The notes beneath the pieces were generated by a model, which did not search any database, was not told where the DNA came from, and saw only the letters and a program-made list of their open reading frames with translations. A stretch of DNA of 64,000 bases. It comes from Boesenbergia rotunda. Taxonomy: Eukaryota > Streptophyta > Magnoliopsida > Zingiberales > Zingiberaceae. Of the stretch, positions 56,122-64,000 are shown in pieces. Both the position numbers and the translations under genes were made by a program. Each line of letters begins with the position of its first letter. Position 1 is the first letter of the stretch. The DNA lies in NCBI GenBank assembly GCA_024364735.1, contig JAGFNQ010000853.1, positions 334,749 to 398,748 of the forward strand, given 5' to 3'.

Positions 56122-57721
56122 TGTTGGGACCGGGTGCATGTTGACATGGATGCGGGTTCGTAATTTTAAAATTAATTACGCAGCGGAAGGTTTAGCATAA
56201 ATAATTTTTCAAATTATTTAATCACACATCTAAGCATGCAACTTTATCTTGTGTAGACATGATCATATATTTAAAATTTTGCAGAACCGTAAGCTAATTT
56301 ACGTATTACCTCGCGTAACTCGAAGGAAGGGACGAGATCCAACCGTACGCGTCCCTCGGAAGCTCCACCTCTATTCGCGTCCACGCCGAGTATCTTTGGG
56401 ATGACTTCGCAAAGCCACGAGTTTCGTGTTCTCGAGAACTACTAGATTCTCTGAGAACACGACAAGAAAACCAAGAGAGAAGTAATCATATTGGAAAAAC
56501 TCACTACCAAGGTTGGCCGGAATCACAATTCCGACGAGAAGGAGGATGATGACTTGCGCCCAATCCCAAGGTGATAATGGCAGGAGAGGAAGATCATCCC
56601 AACGGAAGAACTTTGTTGCCTCGGTGCTTCTCCTTGTGCTCACGGCAAGAAGAAGGGAGAAGAGCCTTGTGGCCGGCCAAGAGAAAGAAGGGAGGAGAGG
56701 GAGAGAGCCCAGGCAAGAATACTTCGATTGATTTCCAAGCCTTGCCTTGGGTCCTTTATATAGTGGCCTCTCAACCGCCAAGTCTCTTTTTTCTTATGGA
56801 ATAAATTTTCTATAACTTATTCCATCATGCCAAGTTTTATCATATTTTAATTCATGATAAAAACCGACCAAGTTTCCTTTTTTCTTATGGAATAAATTTT
56901 CTTATCATTGTAAATCAATCCATGATTGATTTTATAAAATAAAATAAACCAATCTATGGTTCATTTTAATTTCCATGAAAAATAAACCAAACCATGGTTT
57001 ATTATATAAAAATTTATATCATCCATAATTTTATAAAACAAACCACACTTGGTTTATTTTATAAATTGAACCAAAAACTTGGTTCTCTCCCTTTGTTGTG
57101 GCCGGCCAAGCAAAGAGGATGGAGACCCTCTTTGGCCGGCCCATCCAAGCCACGCCCTAATGAATTAAACTTATTTAATTCATCTATTAAGTCTTCAAAA
57201 GACTTAGCCATTTTACGCTTCCGATGCGTCTCTGAAAAATTCAGATTCGACTTATCATTTGGCTTAACCAAACCTAATCTCTCTTGATTGGAAAATACAA
57301 TTTTCAACTCGTTTTAAATCCCTCGGATTACTCGTAGTGCGTGTGGCTAAATAGGCTTTCGATTTATGTTGGCCGTCTATAATTAATCAATTATAGAACG
57401 ATCATGAGTGACACCTAGTAGTACATCATGATCCCCAATTAATCGAAAGATCAACGGTTGACCTCAGAAACAATTCTGAAACTCTTCAGTAGCTATAATG
57501 AATCGTGCCCCATTCCCTTCACCATCTTATACCCACTTGGTTCAGGACATGGTCTATGTGTGTCAGTCCCCACTAGGCTGACTACGTCACACCTAGCCCA
57601 AGTAACATTTTCTCGTCCTACGGATTCTAATTACTCTCATGTATTTAAGAGATTCATACTTTGAACATATCATGCTCTAGCCAGAGGCTTTGAGTAACAA
57701 TTCGACGATAGGCCTTGGGTA
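56122..57721 (-). repeat. Second LTR of the Copia family, interrupted
   Basis: It starts TGTTGGGACCGGGTGCATG and is homologous to 39620-41218 but clearly more diverged than the two LTRs of the complete element are from each other. TATATAAA (minus) lies at 56762-56755. The 25-bp GGGCGCC units are absent, replaced by a GAAGAAGGGAG-rich leader. At 57721 the Sirevirus-like LTR begins. The rest of this LTR must lie beyond the window. Confidence 0.85.
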
Positions 57722-58140
57722 TGTTGGATCGAGAGATGCGAGAGAGGGGGGGGTGAATGTCGCAAATCGTTCGGATTTCGTAAAGAGCAATTGCGTAGCG
57801 GAATAATCAAAATCAGACAATGCGAACACCAAGATTTTTACTTGGTTCGGAGCCTGGGTCGACTCCTACTCCAAGGCCCACGGTCGTTGACCGTTTACTA
57901 TGGGCAATACTATAATCGCGCAAAACAATTTTACAAAGATTGATTACAGTAAATTGCAGTAAGAAAAAAAAGACAGCTTTTCTTTGTTACCGACGTCCGG
58001 TGTAAATCGAAGTTCCAGAGCAGTTGGACGTCGCCGGCGCTTGTATCTCGAGTCTGGAGGGTTCTGGAGCAGAGCGCGGGAGCAGAAGAGCGTGATTGCG
58101 TTCAATGGAATTGATGCTTGAAGAAGAGGGTCGAGGGCCC

Positions 58141-58148
58141 TTTATATA
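58141..58148 (-). promoter_or_regulatory. TATA box of Sirevirus-like LTR
   Basis: TATATAAA on the minus strand is followed by GGGCCCTCGACCC and a CT-rich leader. The nearest GGGCGCCC palindrome ends up seven bases upstream. Confidence 0.75.
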
Positions 58149-58155
58149 GGGCTGG

Positions 58156-58556
58156 GGGCGCCCGGAATGCTCGGGGCGCCCTCCCACGTGGCCTCTGATC
58201 CGGCGTGCTCTCGGTCGTGACTGATCGCTTCGACTTCGGGATAACAGTTGACCGGGGCGCCCGGAGCGCTCGGGGCGCCCGGTTGACCGGTCAAAGCTTC
58301 ATCCGCGAGGGTGAGCTGCTGCAGCTGCCAGTGGCGTGGCATAGTGGGCGCCCGCGACACGCGGGGCGCCCGACGCGCGGGGCGCCCGACGCGCGCGGGC
58401 GCCCGACGCGCGCGGGCGCCGATGCGCGTGGGGCGCCCGACGCGCGCGGGGCGCCCGAAACAACCGGGGCGCCCCCAAATGTGCTGCTGTCGGGGCGTTT
58501 ACTTGCTCTGCTGACTTTGGGTTGACTCTGGGGCGCCCGAAACATCCGGGGCGCCC
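58156..58556. repeat. GGGCGCCC palindrome array upstream of LTR TATA
   Basis: GGGCGCCC occurs at 58156, 58174, 58255, 58273, 58346, 58364, 58380, 58397, 58414 (last base changed), 58431, 58449, 58467, 58531 and 58549. Pair spacings are 18, 18 and 18; the cluster steps are 16-18; the last pair is 18. Unrelated 70-90 bp segments separate the groups. Confidence 0.95.
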
Positions 58557-58820
58557 TGCTCAGCTACTGCCTCACTCCTTTGAGGCTCTCTGAGCTGCAG
58601 AAACACAGTCCTTCGGTCCTGCATCCAGGGTTAGTCCAAAACAGCAATTAATAAGTTAATTTTACACAGCCTTGGCTGTCTTGGTTCTGACTTTGGGTCT
58701 CCAAAATGGAGCCCTAGGTCGAACCGACGCCTAATGTTCCCTCTAGGGGAACGCGTCCTCACCTACTCCTCTCGGGAGAGTTTTACCTGATGCCAACCGG
58801 ATCCTCCAGTTGGACTTTTG

Positions 58821-59045
58821 CCCGGCAGTCCTTCGCCAGGTCTTGAGTTGCCAAGCTGCCCTTCGCTTGGTGCCTAGCAGCCCTTCGCTAGGTCTTTTCT
58901 TCTGGCAGCCCTTCGCCAGTGCCTAGCATTCCTTCGCTAGGGTTTGTCTATTCTAGCAGTCCTTCGCCAGAGCCTAGCAGTCCTTTGCTAGGGCTTTTCT
59001 TCTGTCTAGCAGTCCTTCGCCAGTGCCTAGCATTCCTTCGCTAGG
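58821..59045. repeat. Nine stem-loops with constant loop in U3
   Basis: Copies at 58821, 58851, 58873, 58902, 58922, 58953, 58973, 59006 and 59026, each 18-20 bases. The loop is close to AGYCCTTC. Arms vary in matched pairs: CCAAGC/GCTTGG, CCTAGC/GCTAGG, CTGGC/GCCAG. Two copies (58953, 59006) have one mispair (CTAGC with GCCAG). Confidence 0.9.
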
Positions 59046-59156
59046 GCTTTTCCTGTACACTCAAGAAACTTGTTAGAAAACAACTAACCCTTAACTTTTG
59101 AACCTTTTTGCCAATATCAAAACACAGGTTTGACTTGGGTGCAATTTGCACCAACA

Positions 59157-59170
59157 ATCTCCCCCTTTTT
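59157..59170 (-). other. Polypurine tract of Sirevirus-like element
   Basis: On the minus strand AAAAAGGGGGAGAT directly precedes the LTR start TGTTGGTGC, a classic Copia polypurine tract. Confidence 0.85.
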
Positions 59171-60520
59171 GATATATGGCAACCTAGTTCAAAAAGTTAA
59201 GGAAAAAATGCTAAAATTGAAATCCTAAGTTAGATTCCCTCCCCTTGGAAGAAATCTCCCCCTAGATTTTTCAAAAGTAGGTGGTTTGAGTTAAGTACTT
59301 AGAAGATTTCATGTTTTGATAATAAGTTGGGAAATCTGCTAAGTTTTTCGAAATGATGTTCTAAGTTTGGAAGACTTTAGAAAACTTTAGGCAAATTTTC
59401 ATTTTTAGAAACATTTCAGACTTTGGAAAATTTTCAGTTTTGGAAAAAACTTCAGACATTAGAAAATTTTCAGTTTTGGAAAAAAAAATTTTAGACTTAG
59501 CAAATTTTCAGACTTAAAAAAAATTTTAGACTTAGAAAATTTTCAGACAAAAAAAAAATTTTAGACTTAGAAAATTTTCAGACAAAAAAAATTTCAAAGA
59601 ATAATTTGAGCAAAACTTAATAACACTTCAGAGTTAGAAAAATTTTTTAAGAAAAAAAAAATTAAGCTTAGAAATAATTCAGAGTTAGAAATTTTTACAG
59701 GATAAATTTAAGCTTTGAATTTCTAACTTTGAGGTTAAACTTTTTGAATAAATGAAAAAATTTGAAAAACAACTTTTTGGGTTCCCTCTTTCCTTTCCAA
59801 CTCTCCCCCTTTGACATATATCAGAAAAAAAACACAGAACAATATTTGCAATAATTAAATAAAGTATTTGCTGTACTGAAACAAACTAAGACCTAAGTCT
59901 GGTTTCATCTTTAGGGATCTGTCTAACCCAATTAGCTACTTACTAACTGTTATGAACAGTAGCTTTTGCTAGGGTTAGTCAAGTTAAGTGAGCTGTTCAA
60001 GTTAGATTTGTCTAAACTTGATACTTAACTTGATTGCTGTTCATTTAATGCCCCAATTGCTGCCGATGCACTGACTTAAAGCATCTTGAATTGAGGCAAA
60101 GACCTAAGCATCTCAACCCTTTCTAGGTTATCATTCAAAGTACCCTAAGGTGCTTGTGAGATGCTGGCTTCTAGATCTATAGGTGCATGCAATTCTAGGG
60201 TTAGAGCCTAGTCTAAGTCCATTTCGATGAAAACCCTAGTTTTGAAGGGGGTAGTTTTTGAAATAAAACTAGGAAAAAAGGTTTTAAAAGAAACTTTTTC
60301 AAGTTAAAGTAACATTAAAAAAAACATTTTAAAAGACATTTTAAAATCAAAAATAAAAAACCGAATGATTCTATTCTACTAAGCATAACCCTAACTTAAT
60401 TAAGTCAAAAGTAAACAAGCCAAGCTAAGATTAGCATAGTTCAAGCAGAAGTCTAGTACAAGTCAACAGAGGTCAACCCTACTCAGTAGGGGTAGTCAAA
60501 TAGGTACATGTCCAAGTCAT
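59171..60520 (-). other. AT-rich spacer between internal gene and 3' LTR
   Basis: No open frame is seen. At about 59340-59700 a degenerate tandem of AAAATTTTCAGACTTAG-type words recurs about ten times. The remainder (59840-60500) is unremarkable AT-rich sequence, and may include the 3' untranslated region of the gene ending at 60521. Confidence 0.65.
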
Positions 60521-61806
60521 CTAAGAGGAGGGACCAGGAGGATCAAATGGGCCCGGCTGCCATGCATCAAATCGTGTCATGATCTCATGGTACTGTGCAT
60601 TCCAGGCTTCTCTGTCGGCTGAAAGGGTACTCATAATGTTGTTGTAGTAGCCTAAGTTTGTCTCTTGGTCTTCAATATGGTTCGCTTCTACTTCTTCTCT
60701 GAAGCTCTGGACGTGCGCCTCGAGTCGTGTAACTCTCTCGTACAAGGTCGGTGGAGCGGGCTGATTTACCTCTGCTGCTAAGTCGGCAACGTCGACCTCG
60801 ACCTCCTCGTCGGCAATGTCCTGTGCGGCTGGTCGGCGTCGCCAAGTCAGAACCCCGGTGCCGGAGACCTCTACACCGGCTAAAGAGAAGTTCCTAAATC
60901 CTATCTCATCGAATTCGGTCATCGTGGTAATCTCGCCGTCAGCGATGTTTCGGCCGTGGTAGTGGAGGATAGAGGTGATGACGTGGCAGAAGGGGGTGCG
61001 GACCCGCCCCTTAGTGGATACACTAGAGTCATGTAGGATACAGTGGAAGAGGTGAAGGCCTATATCTATGTCCAGATGGTGGATAAGGGCATAGAGAAGA
61101 AAAGTGTGAAAGGGTTTCATGGTGGCTGTGTCCCTAGTGGACAAGGGAAGGATGCAACGGACAATTACTCTGTAGAGAGCGTAGTCCTGAATTGGGAGTT
61201 GGGTAGAGTGGAACTGCCCTTCTGCAGGGTCCATGGCCTCCCCAAAGAAATAGTTGTACAAGGTGTTCAGGTCAATATGAGAGTAGGGGGCATCGAAGGG
61301 CAGGTTCCTTGGAGGGTAGCAACAGAAGATGGACTGAGATGGTCGGAGTCCCAAAAATCGGTTCAGTAGGGTAGGAGTGATGCTCAAGGGCATTCCTTGA
61401 ACGGTAGTGACGAAGCTCAAGTGGTCTTGCCTAACTATGTTGTTATAGAATTCTGCACATAGGGTGTTGTTGATCGAATGTGTGCAGAATACGAGGTTAT
61501 CCAGTTGATAGAAGTTAATTGCGGACATTACGACTGGACAGGATTGGGAGAAGAAATGACGGTTAAGGTAACTTGTTTTAATCGGAATGTACGAGGTTTG
61601 GGCGAATTTGTTACAAAGTGCTAGGTTAGGAAACCTAGGGTCGGGACTGGGCTCGTTACCGGGGTTCGACTGAACTGCTCGGCGTTTTCTAAGTGTAGAA
61701 AAAAATAAGTGATTAAGGATAAAGAAGAGACTTAAGGAATTTGCAAAAAAAATATGTAATTTAAGAAAAATTAATTGCACAACTAAATTTCATACCTTGG
61801 AGGCAT
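60521..61806 (-). CDS. Spliced ORF of unknown function in Sirevirus-like element (392 aa)
   Basis: Exon 1 is 61806-61796 (ATG CCT CCA AG), the GT-AG intron is 61795-61689 (107 bp), and exon 2 is 61688-60521. The spliced start reads MPPRKRRAVQSN, a basic nuclear-signal-like start. Without splicing the first exon would end after eight codons. The core (FYNNIVRQ, then SITPTLLNRFLGL) resembles the putative plant transposon-protein domain often annotated in plant genomes (recalled, not searched). The C-terminus is acidic, then a coiled coil (TLYERVTRLEAHVQSFREEV) and a proline-rich tail. No signal peptide or membrane segment is seen, so it is not envelope-like by topology although it occupies the position of the Sirevirus env-like gene. 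It has its own TATA box and is uninterrupted. Confidence 0.7.
61689..61795 (-). other. 107-bp GT-AG intron
   Basis: The donor AAG/GTATGA and acceptor CTACACTTAG/AAAA, with a T-rich tract before the acceptor, are consensus-like for plants. Joining them keeps phase and gives an MPPRKRR start. Confidence 0.65.
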
Positions 61807-61910
61807 GGTTGAGGCAAGGGAGGGCTTAGGTTCACTTGATCCACAAGAATGAGGCAAGGGGAAGAAGGAGTGTGAGATGTGGTGTGGGAAATGAGGGAGT
61901 CTCGGGTCCC

Positions 61911-61917
61911 TTTTATA
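61911..61917 (-). promoter_or_regulatory. TATA box of the internal gene
   Basis: TATAAAA on the minus strand is followed by GGGACCCGAGACTCCC and a CT-rich leader up to the ATG at 61806, so the predicted leader is about 75-80 bases. The nearest GGGCGCCC is 13 bases upstream. Confidence 0.7.
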
Positions 61918-61930
61918 GGAGTTTGAGGGG

Positions 61931-62308
61931 GGGCGCCCGTGAGGTTCCGGGCGCCCTCTACAGGTCGTTTTGCCTCGGGCAGGGAAACGGTCTGTGGGGG
62001 CGCCCGACAGGTCACGGGCGCCCTGGCCAAGGCTGGTCAACTGCAGCTTTTGCTGCTTTGACTGGCGTGGACGACAGGTTTGTCGATAGGGGCGCCCGAT
62101 AGGTCACGGGCGCCCATGTCAAGTCGGTCAAAAGTAGTTGATTGCAGCCTTTTGGCTGCCTTAATCAGCGTGGGGGACAGAAGTGTATAGGGGCGCCCGA
62201 CGGGTCACGGGCGCCCATGTCAAGTCGGTCAAATGCGCTTTTGCTGCTTTGACTGGAGCTGGTACCTTGTCAGTGTTGTCGGGGGCGCCCGACAGGCTAC
62301 GGGCGCCC
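61931..62308. repeat. Five GGGCGCCC palindrome pairs upstream of the internal gene
   Basis: Pairs start at 61931/61949, 61998/62016, 62090/62108, 62191/62209 and 62283/62301, every pair exactly 18 bp apart. The linker is usually GA(C/T)(A/G)GGTCAC. Successive pairs are 67, 92, 101 and 92 bp apart, as an approximate tandem that also repeats GGTCAA and TTTGACTGG. The same palindrome and spacing occur in the LTR. Confidence 0.95.
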
Positions 62309-62321
62309 TCAGTAGCAGCCT

Positions 62322-62417
62322 TTTGACTGCTTTGACCAGGTTTGACTGTTTGACTGTGTTTGACCATTTTTGACTATGTTAATCATAGTTTGATTATGTT
62401 GACCACAGTTTGACCAT
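62322..62417. promoter_or_regulatory. W-box cluster
   Basis: TTGAC, the core of the WRKY-factor site, occurs eight times in under 100 bp (first 62323, last 62410), several as TTTGACC or TTTGACT. It lies just beyond the last palindrome pair, about 500 bp upstream of the gene start. Binding is inferred from the motif only. Confidence 0.5.
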
Positions 62418-62419
62418 GA

Positions 62420-63085
62420 TTATAAAGGCACAAGCAAGGTGGTTTAATTTGAGCTTAATTTTCCTGTCTCACTGAATCTAGGATTTTCAAACACGTTAAC
62501 CTTAAGGTTTTTGTGAGACAGGTTTGAAGGTAAAAATTAGTTTGAAAAGGAATTTTCATTTATTTTGAAAAGTTATTTACTTTTGAAAAATAGAAATTTT
62601 GAAAACAGATTAAGTGTTTTTCAAGAGGATAATAAGTTTGAGAAGTAGAAGTTTTGAAAAACAGATTAGAATCTATAATTATTTGAAATTTGAGTTAGAT
62701 TCGAATTTGACAAAAGTTAACTTGAATTTGAATTTCAGAAATTGGCTTCCAGGTCTTGGCGAGCACTAGGCCTTCTTTGGCCGAAGCCTTATGGGATCAT
62801 CCACCCTTTCCTTGACAAAGCCTTTTAATGAAATTTCATTTTCAAATTAAATTAGGTCATTTTCTAGTCTAACTAGCTTGGGTCTTGGATCGGTAGCTTC
62901 GGCTAGTTCCGCCAAATTGGCTTCCCTAACGTACTATCATCTCACCTCCACCCAATACTATGTTTTCAAGTTTCAAGTAATTTAGTCCTTAAATCTAAGT
63001 ATTCCTTAAATCTAAGCATGGCAATTTGCAAGAAATTAAATAAACAAGCAATCAATCAATAAAGAAAATTATCTGATTATAAAAA
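62420..63085. other. Spacer, no feature recognised
   Basis: AT-rich sequence with GTTTGAAAA-type words and a GC-richer island at 62745-62950. No frame of weight, no palindromes. It is the likely scar where protease, integrase, RT and RNase H would be in a complete Sirevirus. Confidence 0.6.
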
Positions 63086-64000
63086 TTATTTTGATTTTGG
63101 CTCCCCCTGGACTAAAGCCTCTGTATGGGTTAGGCAAGATGTGAATCTTGTCCTTGGGATCCAAAATTGATTTGAACCAGTTGGTTTAGTCAGGCACAGT
63201 TTTGGCACCCATGCCTGAACCTTAGGTCTTGACTGGTTCAGTACAGCAAAATAAGATCTTTGCCGAGATTTGGTTCTATAGCCAAGTCCGGATCGGTTTA
63301 GAACAGACTTCTGTTTTCCCAGAATCATATCAAGATTCTTGGAACCAGAAGTGAATCGTTCTAAAGCTGTTCTTAAGTCCTTAACTTGAGTTTTAAGGAG
63401 GAATTTTCTGATTCAAGTTTTTTAACTTGATCAGGGGTTCCTTCCTGAATTTTCTCAGTTAAGGAATCAGAATCAGCTCCCTCTTTCAGGAGTTTTACTT
63501 CCTGTCGGAGAGACTCGATTCGGAGTTTGGCTTTCGCCAAATCTCGGGATAGATAGGAAATAAGAGAATTCAAATTGCGATTTTGAAAGCCCGTTACCTT
63601 TATTTCGCCGTCGTCGGAGAATGTCAGCTTGCCGTCGTCCCGGTCCGAGTCTGAGTCAGTCTCGATTTGATCTGAAGCGGTCAGGGCTAGAAGATTGGAC
63701 TGAGGTGCTTCTTCTTCTTCTTCTGAGGAAGACTCGTCCCAGGTTGCTTGGAGTGCCTTCTTCTTTCTGTTCTTTTTGGACTCCTTTAGACTTGGACATT
63801 CAGTCTTGTAGTGGCCCTTCTTCTTGCATTCGTAGCAGGTTACGTTGGGCTTTTGTTTGTCAGTTGCGGTTCATCTTGTCCGTCCTTTCTTCGGCTTGTT
63901 CTTCGTGTGTTGGTTTGGTTCTTCAACTTTTTGTAGTAGTTTCGAGCTAGCCGGACCAGTTCAGATTGATCTTCTTCTTGATCTTCTATTTCTGAATCTG
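63086..64000 (-). pseudogene. Sirevirus-type gag C-terminal part (runs off window)
   Basis: On the minus strand, from the window edge: an acidic segment (EIEDQEEDQSEL), a basic segment (YYKKLKNQ), the knuckle CYECKKKGHYKTEC (near 63848-63807) and SSSEEEEEAPQSN. Then come an Asp/Ser-rich region and a coiled coil (LAKAKLRIESLRQEVKLL). LDMILGKQKSVLNRSGLGY and QAWVPKLCL, the junction towards pol, follow. Frame changes between the first segments and the knuckle (about 63870) and near 63405 break it. The 63086 end falls where the protease region would start. The composition fits Sirevirus/SIRE gag; the rest lies outside the window. Confidence 0.75.

Larger units (their letters stand above)
57722..59156 (-). 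repeat. 3' LTR of Sirevirus-like element (1435 bp)
   Basis: Plus-strand ends are TGTTGGATCGAGAG and GTGCAATTTGCACCAACA. On the minus strand, U3 holds nine stem-loops (59045-58821), then GGGCGCCC palindromes (58556-58156) and TATATAAA (58148-58141). R/U5 follows to 57722. A palindromic double W-box TTGACCGGTCAA lies at 58283-58294. Confidence 0.88.
57722..64000 (-). mobile_element. Sirevirus-like Copia element, pol replaced by a spliced gene (partial)
   Basis: On the minus strand, from the window edge: gag C-part (64000-63086), spacer, W-box cluster, palindrome array, TATA, intron-containing gene (61806-60521), AT-rich spacer, polypurine tract (59170-59157) and 3' LTR (59156-57722). The gag features are those of Sireviruses: a knuckle followed by acidic serine-rich and coiled-coil segments and LGKQKSVLNRSGLGY. 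Protease beyond its lead-in, integrase, RT and RNase H are all missing. It inserted into the Copia LTR at 57721. The 5' LTR is outside the window. Confidence 0.8.

Noticed and set aside
58205..58545. Several overlapping Arg/Gly/Pro-rich open frames on both strands
   Set aside because: They are translations of the GGGCGCCC palindrome array and have no independent support.
61043..61369. 108-codon plus-strand frame opposite the spliced gene
   Set aside because: It is antisense to a longer frame with splice, TATA and leader support, so it is most likely a shadow.

Overview
The window is plant nuclear DNA, almost certainly intergenic heterochromatin of a flowering plant. Ty3/Gypsy and Ty1/Copia LTR retrotransposons, many of them nested, fill about 90% of it. 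A monocot is plausible but cannot be proven from the sequence. Only one ordinary host gene is recognisable: a five-exon gene on the minus strand at 26894-27941, encoding a 238-residue NTF2/SnoaL-fold-like protein with a plastid-type N-terminus and a C-terminal membrane segment. It lies in a 4 kb AT-rich island (25.5-29.5 kb) with a Mutator-type MITE, the end of a CACTA-type element and TA microsatellites.

Layout. 1-3.4 kb: minus-strand fragments of chromovirus-type Gypsy LTRs. 3.4-10.0 kb: Gypsy element 1 (+), with a truncated 5' LTR, a deleted gag/protease, frameshifted pol and a 2.66 kb 3' LTR. 10.0-12.4 and 23.1-25.5 kb: a Tat-type Gypsy element (-) with 5' LTR, gag, PR, RT, RNase H and the start of a second RNase H. 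It is split by Gypsy element 2 (+, 12363-23119), which has 3.4 kb LTRs and whose RT core is deleted. 29.5-32.6 kb: a decayed Copia element (+), cut off by the LTR of Gypsy element 3 (32.6-37.6 kb). 37.6-39.6 and 53.1-55.9 kb: several copies of one LTR-like repeat family (here R1). One R1 copy is split by a complete 13.46 kb Copia element (-, 39620-53075) with 5 bp GATGC target duplications. 56.1-57.7 kb: another LTR of that Copia family, interrupted by a Sirevirus-like element (-, 57722 to beyond the window) that keeps a gag-type coding region and a 3' LTR. Where pol should be, it carries an intron-containing gene with its own TATA box.

Most striking non-coding patterns: (1) several minus-strand promoters carry pairs of 8-10 bp palindromes spaced 16-19 bp, usually exactly 18, a few bases upstream of the TATA box. 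The palindrome differs by family: GGGCGCCC, CAGTCGACTG or CAGGCGCCTG. The same architecture is in the Sirevirus-like LTR and in front of its internal gene. (2) Two unrelated arrays of stem-loops keep one constant loop while the arms change together: nine copies in the Sirevirus-like U3 and three in the Copia leader. (3) A 2.65 kb insertion in the Copia RT is flanked by apparently identical 624 bp direct copies of the RT. (4) An antisense tRNA-like segment with A-box/B-box spacing is shared by all the chromovirus LTRs.

No search or alignment could be run. Family names rest on recognisable motifs, and lineage names (Tekay/Del, Tat, Sirevirus) are inferences.
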